The notes beneath the pieces were generated by a model. It searched no databases. It saw only the letters and a list, made by a program, of their open reading frames with translations, and was not told where the DNA came from. A stretch of DNA of 64,000 nucleotides from Gigantopelta aegis (Eukaryota; Mollusca; Gastropoda; Neomphalida; Peltospiridae), in the NCBI RefSeq assembly GCF_016097555.1, contig NC_054706.1:52967793-53031792 (forward strand), read 5' to 3'. This document shows positions 22,336 through 33,612 of the stretch, piece after piece (within the stretch, counting starts at the first letter, position 1; every line of letters starts with the position of its first letter). The translations under genes were made by a program, and so were the position numbers.

Positions 22336-22553
22336 CAGGCACGGCGGAAGCAAGTAGATATCGTGAGGCGGGGGAAGGGGGGGGGGGGGCTGACTGAGTT
22401 TGAGGGCGCAAAGCAAAGTTTCTAGGGCATTCGGCATGTCCTGAAATTTCCTGCATTCTACAAGTAAAATTCATATCTGCCTTAAGATTTACTACCAATC
22501 TTATTTTTGATTTTTTATTCCCCAACACCACCACCCCAACTCTGCCGTGCTTG
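22336..22553. mobile_element. G-rich MITE, 5-bp TSD
   Basis: The ends CAGGCACGGCGGA and TCTGCCGTGCTTG are inverted repeats. CTAAA is duplicated at 22331-22335 and 22554-22558. Confidence 0.7.
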
Positions 22554-22794
22554 CTAAAATAGTATAAGGACCTCCTAGTCAGTATATTCAACACTAGTAC
22601 AGGTAAATAGTTTTTTCTCAATGAATAAATGAATGTTAAACGACACAAAAGCATGTACAATAGTTTGTATATTTTAAGAAAACTCCAGTTAGGAACACAA
22701 TATTGTCCATTGGGCTCTGTCGTGTGTGGGACTATACATTGGTCAAACCAGCCTTGGGATCCTCCAAAAAGACAAAGTAAGGGGGAAATATCAT

Positions 22795-23885
22795 CATTGA
22801 AAGTGACGTCATCGCCATCCCAGAGACGAAACACTTGACAACGATTCATGATGGGAGTAATTCAATTCAATTCATTTATTTTCCGTATGCCTTACGGCAC
22901 ATAAGAACAAAGAGTTGAAAATGGGCAGAATTTTGAAAATAGCAATTAGTAAAAGAGTTAATAGAATTTTTTTTTTAAAGATGTTACAAGTCCTATATGT
23001 CCACGTGAGTGGCCTCGTTAAGGCCGTTAGGGTGCACAGCTTGTAGGGACGAGATGGGTTGCATCCCGTCAAAAAAAACCTAATTTGACAGTCAATAGAC
23101 GTTGAAGGTGTAGTACTGTGCTAAAATACAGATCTTGAGAAGCCGGATCCGTCTGAACGAGAGAGAGAATCAGACTAGGGTATAGTCCAGTCGTCATGGG
23201 TTGGTATAGTGGTGCGGACGGGCCCGACTCCGGAGGATACAAGATGGTATCACAATAACACAAAGTAAAGTCTACAAAAGAGTAGTAGGGGCCGACCCCG
23301 CTTCCTATTTCTTCTTAGAATGGGGTGATCAATCTTCCAATGCTGCTAGGACAGGCTCGGACGTGTAGAGACTAAACGCGAACAACCGTGGCGTTCTGCA
23401 GAATGACCGTCATACGAGTCACGAAAAAAAACAAGTCAACATAGTCAGACGGAGAAATGACGTGGAGGCAAGGAACCTCGCTAAAAAAGAATCCAACCTG
23501 GTGGTGCAGACTGTCGAAACGAGAAGCGTTCCAGCGTTCAGTCAGTTCCAATGGCCGCATACATCCCAGTAGAAAACTTCACTTCGCTGACAAAAACAAC
23601 AAAAGTGAAGGATCCCCAAGTCGAGCCGCGAAAGCACGTGCAGTGTGCACAAATATGTCTTACCGCGACGATCTGCAGACTGGGAATATTACATAATGAA
23701 CATATGCGATCATTTCTATCCAGGCCAGAATATCTTTCGGTTTCAACATTTAAAGAGTGAGAGTGTGTTCGATATTTGGTTAGAATATATCTATATTTGG
23801 CTAAAATATGTTTCTGTAAATATGGCTGTAGCTGAAAGATATCCGTGATATGCTCGTATAGTATACATTTTGATGAATTATTTAG
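22795..23885 (-). mobile_element. LINE 3' end, copy-2 partner of 122-1460
   Basis: 22795-22910 matches the 3' end at 122-240, and 23690-23885 matches the ORF2 end at 1290-1460 and 18690-18870. The middle is replaced by 22911-23690. Confidence 0.7.
22911..23690. other. Insert related to the flank of the 37195 ORF
   Basis: GAGTGGCCTCGTTAAGGCCG and GAAAATGGGCAGAATTTTG occur both here (about 23006 and 22916) and at 37153 and 36951. The two loci therefore share an element whose family is not recognised. Reading frames here are short on both strands. Confidence 0.5.
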
Positions 23886-23984
23886 CAGTCATGTCTCATA
23901 AAGAATTCCTTTTCACTTCATTGTACATAGATACGATTATGAACGTAATGTTTTTATCGTTCAAACTAATTGATTTCTGTGCAT

Positions 23985-24210
23985 CTATCCAAGTAGGCTT
24001 AGATGGGGGACTTGCAGCAACACCAACCTGCAGTTGTGGCCTGGAAGACCAAACAGCAGAACACATCTTACAGGCGTGTCCAATTCATCAAGACCTGAGA
24101 CAAGCTGAGTGGCCAATCGAAACTGCCATACACACCAAACTCTATGGAAAGAGAGGCGAACTGGAAAAAACAGCTCATTTTATCTTACAGACTGGACTAT
24201 TGGTCTAAAT
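23985..24210 (+). mobile_element. LINE ORF2 C-terminal fragment, another family
   Basis: Encodes a Cys/His knuckle CSCGLEDQTAEHILQACP followed by about 45 residues and a stop, typical of the end of a non-LTR ORF2. An A-rich tract follows. Confidence 0.7.
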
Positions 24211-24235
24211 TGTGAAAGAGAAAAAAAAAAAGAGA

Positions 24236-24735
24236 AAAAAGATGGGGGACATAGCCCAGTGCCAATGCATTCGCCTGATGCGCGGTCGGTCTAGGATCGA
24301 CCCCCGTCGGCGGGCTCATTGGGCTATTTCTCGCTCCAAACAGTGGTCCACAACTGGTGTAACAAAGGCTGTATATTTGCGTGTGCTATGTTACTTGTGG
24401 GATGGTAAAAATAAACGGATAAAAGATCCCTTGAATTACTAAAAAAAATGTAGCGGGTTTCATTTCTAAGACTGAACATAAAAAAGACCAAATGTTTGAC
24501 ATCCATAAGCTAATGAAGGGGCGGGACGTAGTCCAGTGGTAAAGCGCTCGCTTGATGCGCGGTCGGTTTGGGATCGATCCCCATCGGTGGGCCCATTCGG
24601 CTATTTCTCGTTCCAGCCAGTGCACCACGACTGGTATATCAAAGGCCGTGGTATGTGCTATTCTGTCTGTGGAGTAGTACATATAAAAGATCCCTTGCTG
24701 CTAATCGAAAAGAGTAACCCATGAAGTGGCGACAA
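24236..24735 (+). mobile_element. Nested SINE-A pair
   Basis: 24236-24518 is the outer SINE and 24519-24735 the inner one; they correspond to 1458-2050. A deletion fuses the inner SINE to the hAT MITE that follows. Confidence 0.75.
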
Positions 24736-24872
24736 GTGTAATTTTATTACATATTAATTTTTTGTTTCACGATCCATTTCCAAACCACCCCGAAAGTTCC
24801 CTTGGCGTTCCGCCTCATGTCATTGCCCCCCCCCCCCCCCCAATGGATTTTCTGGATCCGCCACTACAGTGA
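24736..24872. mobile_element. Right part of hAT-type MITE
   Basis: Matches the right part of 2304-2471 up to GGATCCGCCACT and the flanking CAGTGAGA. The left end is deleted. Confidence 0.7.
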
Positions 24873-24896
24873 GATATAAATAATTTGGTGTAAGAA

Positions 24897-25125
24897 AACA
24901 GTTTGTTTTGTTTAACGACACCACTAAAGCACATTGATTTATTAATCATTGGCTATTGAATGTCAAACATATGGTAATTTTGATAGTCATAGAGATGAAA
25001 CTCGCAAAATGTTTTCCATTAGTAGCAAGGGATCTTTTATATGCACCATCCCACAGACAGGATAGCACATACCACGGTCTTTGATATACCAGTCGTGGTG
25101 CACTGGCTAGAGCGAGAATATATAT
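24897..25125 (-). mobile_element. SINE-A, tail type 2, reverse, head missing
   Basis: Partner of 2508-2933 with the region between the two SINE pieces deleted. It ends in a short TA run. Confidence 0.7.
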
Positions 25126-26147
25126 ATTCCAGCTGTTGGCATCTTCGACGCCTGTGATACATTCATTTTGCGTATATTGTAAAAGTAAGTAAATAAAACA
25201 AAAAAGATAACCCATATGAATTTGAAATATATGTTTGGGGATATAGGCTACATGTATTTATTGACAGAAAAACCCCCACCCAAAAGAAGGCATTTACATA
25301 CATATATAAATAACAGAAAGTAACGTTGACATATTTTACAGGTGTCAAAACATGGCGGAACGTAACTAACAAATAAAACACTGAATGCCGATTAACACTA
25401 TAAGTACATTTGTTTTACACAAAATTATTTACGCTTCACACCTCTACTTTCTTTCTCCAATCTGGCCATCCACCACTATTTCTGGGCCCTATGCAAAACT
25501 GCTTGGATGACAAGTAGAACCTTTTAAAACCGATTTGGCAAACCCCATGTTATCGGGACCTTCCCCAGATTGCTCGATCTGTGATGTATCAATTTTTAAC
25601 ATAACTAAATGACTGGTAATTGATAAACATTAACTGATACATAAATAGAAAAGCTAAAGTTCGAGAGTGAAAACAAACAGCGCTAACAATTATTACAAAT
25701 GCTCTTTGAAGTTCACCAGACCGTGTCTGTAATTATGTATTTCGTAGCGAGGCTATCCACCACTGACCTACACCGACTACCAAACAAAGGATCATTTCGT
25801 TCCGCTTAGTTGGCGATCTATTATTCTGTAATTATCACCTTACTCCTCGACAGCCCAGACCACCCGAGACGGGCGCTGAGCTTCGCTTGATTGACATGAT
25901 TGACAAAACATTCGTCTTTAAAATACTATCGGCAACGATAGTTTGATCAACCCACACGCGTCGAGTTTTAGAGGTGCATACTCTATTAAATATGTATGGC
26001 GGGACCAAAGAATTAGGTCGAGAGATTGAGGTTATCGAGTTTTCGAAGGTCGTTATTACTAGCTTGTATAGCATCTCGGCCGGGACCGTCGCTTCAGATC
26101 GATAGATGGAAGTTTTCGAGAGATCGAAGGTGGAGTGATCGAAATTT

Positions 26148-26150
<3 letters not shown>
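25126..26150. other. Copy-2-specific stretch, no gene seen
   Basis: About 1 kb with no counterpart between the SINE fragment and the TA tract in copy 1. Its last 130 bases contain imperfect repeats built on TCGAGAGAT and GATCGAAG. It may be an insertion with unclear ends, or sequence lost from copy 1. Confidence 0.5.

Positions 26151-26207
<57 letters not shown>
26151..26207. repeat. (TA)n microsatellite
   Basis: Same position relative to exon 3 as 2934-2990. Confidence 0.95.
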
Positions 26208-26214
<7 letters not shown>

Positions 26215-26276
26215 CTGGCTGCTATTTAAATTCGAATAACGATTTTTCTTAAGACGTTTATATTCTTTATTCTTAC

Positions 26277-26402
26277 TACAATGAAGACGTCGTTTTGCTG
26301 CATCATCGTGGTAATGTCGTGGTGGGTAACAGGAAATCGAAACAGAGGTCCAGTGTGCCATTGTTCAGGAGTTCCGCCATCAGAATGTCCATCTATATGA
26401 AT
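26277..26402 (-). CDS. UPF-B exon 3
   Basis: 126 nt, phase 0 at both ends, GTAAG donor at 26272-26276, CAG acceptor at 26403-26405. It encodes IHIDGHSDGGTPEQWHTG and on to DVFIV; Asp91, His93 and Asp95 of the protein form the DxHxD motif. In the arginase family this motif supplies metal ligands, and the same role is inferred here. Confidence 0.88.
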
Positions 26403-26431
26403 CTGAAAGTTGTTGACGATTAAACACATAA

Positions 26432-26438
26432 ATATATA

Positions 26439-26502
<64 letters not shown>
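26432..26502. repeat. (TG)n(TA)n microsatellite
   Basis: TG repeat followed by TA repeat in intron 2 of UPF-B. Copy 1 has only a short A/T-rich tract here. Confidence 0.9.
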
Positions 26503-26504
<2 letters not shown>

Positions 26505-26577
26505 TATGTCAATGTATGTGTGTATGTATGGAGCCGAGAGTATATCAGAATATAGCTCTAGTACCCTGACGGTAAGA

Positions 26578-28024
26578 TAAAGGAAGGAAGTGGTTTATTT
26601 AACGACGTACTAAACACATTTTTTTATTTACGGTTGTGACGGTACATGCTCTTAATTTCTTTTCGCCTGTGGCGATATTAATTGTTTTAAAGGACCGTGT
26701 GCAGTTCCAAATGCACTTAGCCCAGATGGGCAACTTGTTACGTGATACCTTTGCGCGACGGTCGTCTAATACACACCCAGCCCAGGTGCGGAGCCCAGGT
26801 GGCCAGTAGTTACGTAATACCTCCGCAAGTGCGGTTTTTACAACCGTGATTTCTGGCGAACTGGCGACAGCCAGTCTGACGATCTAAGAAAATATACCGA
26901 CTCTGGGAGAGGTGGAAATATCAGATGATAGGTGAGGTATCGCGTTGTACCCCCAGGCGATATTCGCTGTCTCTGAGAGTTTTGAATAAATAGCTAGGAT
27001 TTTAGATATATCGGAGAAACATATTGGAAGGCTCCAGGGAACGTTCGTCCGTTTGGTCTTGGTAAATATCATTTCTGCTCTGTGTATAACCTTGATGTGA
27101 TTGATGTGACTTTAAATATTTTAATACTGTATTATACCAATATTATTTAGACGGTGCTGCCGGTCATCTGACGCAGTAATCTGTAGGCTCACTGTCCTAA
27201 ATAATTATAAAAAGCTTAACCAGTCATCCTAGAGGACCTAGGTAAACTGTAGGTTATTGTCTTTATTGTGATAGATACCAGTATTAATTCTGTATTACAA
27301 GGTTATTGAACGAGTAGTAAGGGTTAATTAAAAATTAACCAGTTAGGAATAGAGTGTAATTCCTTTATTAATTAAGTTCTCCTGGAAGCGTTTCTCAATT
27401 ATCACACGTGTGGGTGTTGTGTCACAGTGAAGTGATTAGCATATTGTGTAAACTAGACACCTAGAGATTAACTAAGTGATCAGGGTTGTTATTATTTGTT
27501 GTTGTTAATTAACTACTGCGGCAGTACATTTGTCAGCGTAGGTTAATACAGATTCCAAAGTGTATTGTGTTTTGTTGTGTTTTCTAGTGAACTAAACGTG
27601 CTATAATAATATATACTTTATATAAGATCTTATCTCTGATTATACCTAGACGAGCCACATTAGGGTATAACCGCCCGTTACAGAGAGATCTAATAGATAT
27701 ACAGTTAGGAGGGATATTTGGACAATCGTGTTTCATTCAGTTACGGGTATTATAGGATCCCCGTGACAACGGTTATATGGCGTCACACAGATATTGAGGA
27801 AGGAAACCCGCTGTCGCAACGTCATGGGCTACTCTTTTCGATTAGCAGCAAGGGATCTTTTATATGCATCATCCCACAGACAGGGTAGTACATACCACAG
27901 CCTTTGATATATCAGTCGTGGTGCATTGGCTGGAACGAGAAATAGCCCAATGGGCCCACAGACGGGAATCGATTCCAGACCGACTGCGCATCGAACGAGC
28001 ACTTTACCACTGGGCTTCGTCCCG
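26578..28024 (-). mobile_element. SINE-A, tail type 1, reverse, split by a solo LTR
   Basis: The tail part is 26578-26634; body and head resume at 27769 and run to 28024. Partner of 3286-3556. Confidence 0.85.
26635..27768. mobile_element. Solo LTR, Gypsy-like, fossil
   Basis: A 1134-bp block beginning TGTGACGG and ending CCGTGACA is flanked by a 5-bp duplication, ACGGT (26630-26634 and 27769-27773). The SINE it interrupts is continuous in copy 1 at about 3340. It holds no internal region or coding sequence, so it is the remnant left by recombination between the two LTRs of a retroelement. The TG...CA ends and 5-bp duplication fit Ty3/Gypsy-type elements. It is younger than the segmental duplication. 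Confidence 0.85.
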
Positions 28025-28069
28025 CCACCGTCCCATATGTGTACCCAGGATAGCGTACGTGAATCTTGG

Positions 28070-28250
28070 TATCCTGTCTGTGAGATGGTGCACATAAAAG
28101 ATGTCTTGCTACTAATGGAAAAAAAATGTAGCGGGTTTCCTCTCTAAGACTATATGTCAAAATTACCAAATGTTTGACATCCAATAGCCGATGATTAATA
28201 AACCAATTTGCTCTAGTGGTGTTGTTAAACAAAACAAACTTTAACTTGTA
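28070..28250 (+). mobile_element. SINE-A 3' half, tail type 2
   Basis: Partner of 3868-4043. Confidence 0.7.
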
Positions 28251-28639
28251 ACTGTCCAAATGTCCGTCTTGCCCTTACGGTTAGAGTACTCGGGATAACC
28301 TCAATAAATCAAAACTTATAATGAGCACAATTTCATAAATCTTAAGACTGTTAATTATGTTTGGTACTCAGTTCACTAATTGTGCAACAAATTATGAGAG
28401 TATGTTTTTATTTTATCTTTAATGACTATTCATTTGTAATTCTTTAAAAAAAAGAGATTACATTTATATTATGTCATGCCTTTATGAAAATTATATCCTG
28501 GAGTGCCAGTCTCCAGAACAGTGTTCCTGAACCTTGATTGAATACAGTCACGTCAAATGCTATAAAAGTAATGTAAAGTTTGTGAAAATTACCACTGAAG
28601 TCTTCTTTGTATAAAGATGTTAATTTTAGATGTTAATTT
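28251..28639. other. Unique intron sequence, no gene seen
   Basis: Partner of 4044-4908 without the MITE at 4285-4750. Intron 2 of UPF-B. Confidence 0.6.
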
Positions 28640-28955
28640 AAATTCGCTTCATGCGCGTTCGGTCAGGAATCAATACCTGTCGGTGGGCCCATTTGGACCT
28701 TTCTCGTTCCGACCACTGTATCACGACTGGTATATCAAAGGCTGTGGTATGTGCTATCCTGTCTGTGGGATGGTGCATATAAAAGATCCCTTGTTACTAA
28801 TGAAAAAATGTAGGGGCTGATTCGGGCCACTTAGTGCTATGCAAATCAAGGGTAGATAAGTATGTTTCTAATAGAGGCTATATGTCTGACATCCAATAGG
28901 CGATCATTAATAAATCAATGTGCTCTAGCGGTGTCATTAAACAAAACAAACTTAC
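28640..28955 (+). mobile_element. SINE-A, tail type 2
   Basis: Partner of 4909-5245, with a slightly shorter tail region. Confidence 0.7.
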
Positions 28956-29059
28956 AGACATTTAAGTAACATGTGTCGAGTAAGGAAGGAAGCGCTCACG
29001 AACTGTTTTACTGGTTTTTATCTTGTTCTATGGTATCTATCACAAACATGTAACAATAA

Positions 29060-30110
29060 GCCACCCCCTCCTCTAATGACATCCAGTCACATTGGTTTAA
29101 CATCAAGTCTCCCAAAATGTCACCCAGTCACATTTATTTAACATGACAAGCCTCCCAAAATTATATCCTATCACATTATTTTAACATGACAAGCCTCCCA
29201 AAATAATATCCTATCACATTCTTTTAACATGAAACGCCTCCCAAAATGACATCGTATCACATTCATTCAATATGACAAGCTTCCCAAAATAATATCCTAT
29301 CACATTCGTTTAACATGACAAGCCTCCCAAAATAATATCCTATCACATTCTTTTAACACGACAAGCCTCCCAAAATTACATCGTATCACATTTATGTAAT
29401 ATGACAAACCTCCCAAAATAATATCCTATCACATTCATTTAACATGACAAGCCTCTCAAATGTATATCATGTCACATTCTTTTAACATGATAAGCCTCCC
29501 AAAATGCCATCCAATCACATTTATTTAACATGACAAGCCTCTCAAAATAATATCCTATCACATTCTTTTAACATGACAAGCCTCCCAAAATGACATCGTA
29601 TCACATTCATTCAATATGACATGCCTCCAAAAATAATATCCTATCACATTCTTTTAACATGACAAGCCTCCCAAAAGGACATCGTATCACATTCATTCAA
29701 TATGACAAGCCTCCCAAAATAATATCCTATCACATTCTTTTAATATGACAAGCCTCCAAAAATTATATCCTATCACGTTCATTTACTATGACAAGCCTCC
29801 CAAAATGACATCATATCACGTTCAATTAATATGACAAGCCTCCCAAAATAATATCCTATCACATTCTTTTAACATGACAAGCCTCCCAAAATAATATCCT
29901 ATCACATTCTTTTAATATGACAAGCCTCCCAAAATTATATCCTATCACATTCATTTAACATGACAAGCCTCCCAAAATTACATCATATCACGTTCATTTA
30001 CTATGACAAGCCTCTCAAAATGACATCATATCACGTTCATTTAATATGACAAGCCTCCCAAAATGACATCATATCACGTTCATTTAACATAATAAGCCTC
30101 CCAAAATGTC
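29060..30110. repeat. 42-bp minisatellite, intron 2 of UPF-B
   Basis: About 25 units of the same family as 5341-8335, without the 380/465-bp higher-order blocks. The units are more varied in sequence. Confidence 0.95.
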
Positions 30111-30224
30111 TTGTGAGCGCTCGGCCTCATGAACACATGGTACGGAAGTTAATCGTTAGTGATTAGTTCGTGAATTAAATTAGCCTAAACAACGTTTTAC
30201 AATGACTGTGCTGTCAGTACTTAC

Positions 30225-30286
30225 CAAAACATTACCTCTTTTCGGAATATAACCCTGACGAACAGCATCAAACCAGTACTTTACCA
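30225..30286 (-). CDS. UPF-B exon 2, 62-nt exon
   Basis: GTAAGT donor at 30219-30224 and TAG acceptor beginning at 30287. Encodes VKYWFDAVRQGYIPKRGNVL (residues 68-87) after the split codon for Val67. Phases match UPF-A and UPF-C. Confidence 0.87.
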
Positions 30287-30354
30287 CTACAATAAACATA
30301 AACGGACAATTTGAAATGTGAACATAGCAATTTGAACAAATAAGAAACTTTCTT

Positions 30355-30630
30355 TCTTTCTTTCAACTTATGTTCGTACTTATATCCAATTACGGTTCAA
30401 GTACGATGTCCTGGGTACACACCTCCGCTATCTGTGCTGTCTAGGACAGTGGTTAGTTGTTAGTTGTTTGTGGTTAGTGAGAGAGGAGAAGAGGATGTAG
30501 TGGTCTTACACCTACCCATTGAAACTCGTTAAAACTCGCTCTGGGTAGGAGTCGGTACTGCGATGCGAACCCATTACCTACCAGCGTTATGTCTGATGAC
30601 TTTACCACGACACCACCGAGTCCGGTAATA
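30355..30630 (-). mobile_element. SINE-C, reverse
   Basis: Partner of 8570-8845. Confidence 0.75.
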
Positions 30631-30767
30631 AGAAACTTAATTTAATATGCACAATCTTTGCACCACACCATCCCGAATCCGCCTAAATATTCACTTATTT
30701 CTAGCATATAAGAACTATAAAAGATAGAATGTAGATGACACAGCCAACGCACTCTTTCATCAACTCG

Positions 30768-31078
30768 GGGCGGGACGTAGCCAAGTGGTAAAGCGCTCGC
30801 TCGAAGCGCGATCGGTCTGGGATTGATCCCCGTCTGTGGGCCCATTGGGCTATTTCTCGTTCCAGCCAGTGCACCACGATTGGTATACCCTGCCTGTGGG
30901 ATGGTGCATATAAAATATCCCTTGCTGCTAATCGAAAAGAGTAGCCCATGACGTGGCGACAGCGGGTTTCCTCTCTCAATATCTGTGTGGTCCTTAACCA
31001 TATGTCTCACGCCAAATAACCGTAAATAAAATATGTTGAGTGCGTCGTTAAATAAAACATTTCTTTCTTTCTTTCTGA
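30768..31078 (+). mobile_element. SINE-A, tail type 1, left arm
   Basis: Partner of 8985-9318, with a short body deletion and a TTTC tail. It shares that deletion with the inverted copy at 32697-33010, so the inversion copied it. Confidence 0.8.
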
Positions 31079-31242
31079 AGACCAAATGTCTGACAATCAC
31101 TATTTTTACAAATGCCCGTTCGATTTTGTATTGTGCAGAGATACGACCTAGATCGCGGTTAAAGGTTTTTGTAGTTCGGATGATTATTTTACCAATATGT
31201 TCAAGTGGTTTCGTTAAAACAAAAACAAAACAAAACAAAAAA

Positions 31243-31990
31243 AACATGCGACGTGTGCCCTCACATATTAGACGGGGCCCGGGCGGTGCCCTTTGAACAT
31301 TGGATCGCATTGGAGACAGTGCGGCCGCCAGGGCGTCGGCCGGACGCCGCTAGATAATCTGGCGGGCGCCGGCTGATCAAAGAACAGGTCGGTAGGCGTC
31401 CTGGCGGAGCCCGGCCGGGCGACTGGCGATTGATGTCGGGCTTCCCCCCAGCCTCTGGTGATCTGGCGACCGCCTAAAGATTTTGACGAAAATTATTGCG
31501 GAAAACAAATCCGCCGGGCGCCGTGGGATTTTAACGGCCCCCTCACGGCCACCCTACGATAGCCTCACGGCCCCCTCACGGATCCTGGGCGATTTGTACA
31601 ACATCGGCCGGGCGCCCCGCTGGTCCCAACAGCCCCCCCCCACCCCTCCCGGCGGCTTCTAAACGGCCCCCACAACTTTATACAACGCATCTATATATAC
31701 TCTAGGTGCGGAGGCCGGGGGGAAGCCCGACATCAATCGCCAGTCGCCCGGCCGGACTCCGCCAGGACGCCTACCGACCTGTTCTTTGATCAGCCGGCGC
31801 CCGCCAGATTATCTAGCGGCGTCCGGCCGACGCCCTGGCGGCCGCACTGTCTCCAATGCGATCCAATGTTCAAAGGGCACCGCCCGGGCCCCGTCTAATA
31901 TGTGAGGGCACACATCGCAGACATGAAATTCGCCCGATTCATCCACGGGCTCTAAATCCCCCGGCGGACGCCGGCTGATATGTGAGGGCC
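31243..31990. mobile_element. GC-rich fold-back element
   Basis: 31247-31447 and 31716-31925 are nearly perfect inverted repeats of about 200 bp (GGCGTCGGCCGGACGCCGC and its reverse complement). The middle of about 270 bp contains repeated CCCCTCACGG. The outermost GCCCTCACATAT recurs inverted at about 31978. It is much richer in GC than its surroundings and has no ORF of note. Copy 1 lacks it. Confidence 0.75.
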
Positions 31991-32340
31991 CCTTTACAGC
32001 CTGAGATCAATAGCATCATAAAATCGGGGCGACATAAATCCTTGACCTTGTTCAAGGATTTAACGCAAGAAAATTAATTTTAACGACTTTGTTAACATGT
32101 GTTTCCAAATAATTAACATATTCATTGTTAAGAATTAACTAAGCAGTTTTGTTGTCGGTTACCAATACAGATAATTCATTCCGTCTTCGTGTTTATCGGG
32201 AATCCATAATTTGCCTATCCTGGTCATTATAGGCGTGGTTTCTGTATCAGTGTTTTGAACACACAGTTACCTGCTGTTACATCCACTCAATTCATACTTA
32301 GCTCACATCTGCTAGAAGTTGGTCAAGCAAGCTTTAAGGT
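31991..32340. other. Inverted segment of the duplicated intron
   Basis: The reverse complement of about 10250-10560 (for example CCTGAGATCAATAGCATC here against its inverse near 10530). Confidence 0.8.
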
Positions 32341-32409
32341 CAGTCACAGTTTCATAAATAAGTCAAATACCGATGCTGTAATCGATACAAGTTAAAACGT
32401 TACATTTCC

Positions 32410-32463
32410 ACTGGCGTAGAAGCGAGGGACGCGCGGGGGGGGGGGGGGGGGGGGGGGGCGGGC

Positions 32464-32500
<37 letters not shown>

Positions 32501-32540
32501 CGCCCCTCCCACACCATTTTTGGCATCTTCCGACGCCCGT
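32410..32540. mobile_element. G-rich MITE with (GT)n
   Basis: Weak inverted ends (TGGCGTAGAAGC and TTCCGACGCCC), a long G run and a GT repeat. No clear TSD. Confidence 0.4.
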
Positions 32541-32696
32541 GCGTTTGTTTTTGTTTTAACGAAACCACTTGAGCATATTGGTAAAATAAATCATCCGAAC
32601 TACAAAAACCGTTAACCGCGATCTAGGTCGTATCTCTGCACAATACAAAATCGAACGGGCATTTGGAAAAATAGTGATTGTCAGACATTTGGTCTT

Positions 32697-33010
32697 CAGA
32701 AAGAAAGAAAGAAATGTTTTATTTAACGACGCACTCAACACATTTTATTTACGGTTATATGGCGTCAGACATATGGTTAAGGACCACACAGATATTGAGA
32801 GAGGAAACCCGCTGTCGCCACGTCATGGGCTACTCTTTTCGATTAGCAGCAAGGGATCTTTTATATGCACCATCCCACAGACAGGGTATACCAGTCGTGG
32901 TGCACTGGCTGGAACGAGAAATAGCCCAATGGGCCCACAGACGGGGATCAATCCCAGACCGATCGCGCATCGAGCGAGCGCTTTACCACTTGGCTACGTC
33001 CCGCCCCGAG
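32697..33010 (-). mobile_element. SINE-A, tail type 1, right arm
   Basis: Inverted twin of 30768-31078. Confidence 0.8.
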
Positions 33011-33184
33011 TTGATGAAAAAGTGCGTTGGCTGTGTCATTTACATTCTATTTTTTATAGTTCTTATAAGTTAGAAATAAGTGAATATTTAGGCGGATTCG
33101 GGATGGTATGGTGCAAAGATTGTGCAAAGCAGTGTGTGTACCTTTGAATTTTGAGTTATAGATTTTGTGTTCTAGATTTGGCGT

Positions 33185-33525
33185 ATGGAAGGAAGGAAGG
33201 AATATTTTATAACAACGCACTCAACACAGTTTATATTCATTACTGTTATATGGCGTCGGACATATGGTTAAAGACCACAGAGATAATGAGAGAGGAAACC
33301 CGCTGCCGCTACGCAATGAGGTAACTTGCCCTTTCCGATTAGCAGCGAGGGATCTTTTACATGCATCATGCCATAGACGGGATGGTAAATACCTTAGCCT
33401 TTGTTACACCGGCTGTGGAGCAATGACTAAACGAGATATAGGTCAATGGGCCTACCTTCAGGGATCGATCCTAGACCGACCGCGCATCAGGCAAGCGCTT
33501 TACCACTGGGCTACGTTCCTTCATC
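33185..33525 (-). mobile_element. SINE-A, tail type 1, reverse
   Basis: Partner of 10600-10945. Confidence 0.75.
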
Positions 33526-33612
33526 TTGCGTATAACAAGTTTCAGGTATGGATTTCGCCATTAGCGTACGACTGTAAACAAATCGGTGAATTACAAAATT
33601 GTTTTATATATA

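Larger units (their letters stand above)
30650..33127. repeat. Large inverted duplication around a fold-back element
   Basis: 30650-31225 and 32545-33127 are reverse complements over about 580 bp, each including one SINE-A. Copy 1 has this block only once (8860-9420 plus 10199-10245). Between the arms lie the GC-rich fold-back 31243-31990, an inverted piece of the intron (31991-32340) and a G-rich MITE. Confidence 0.9.
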
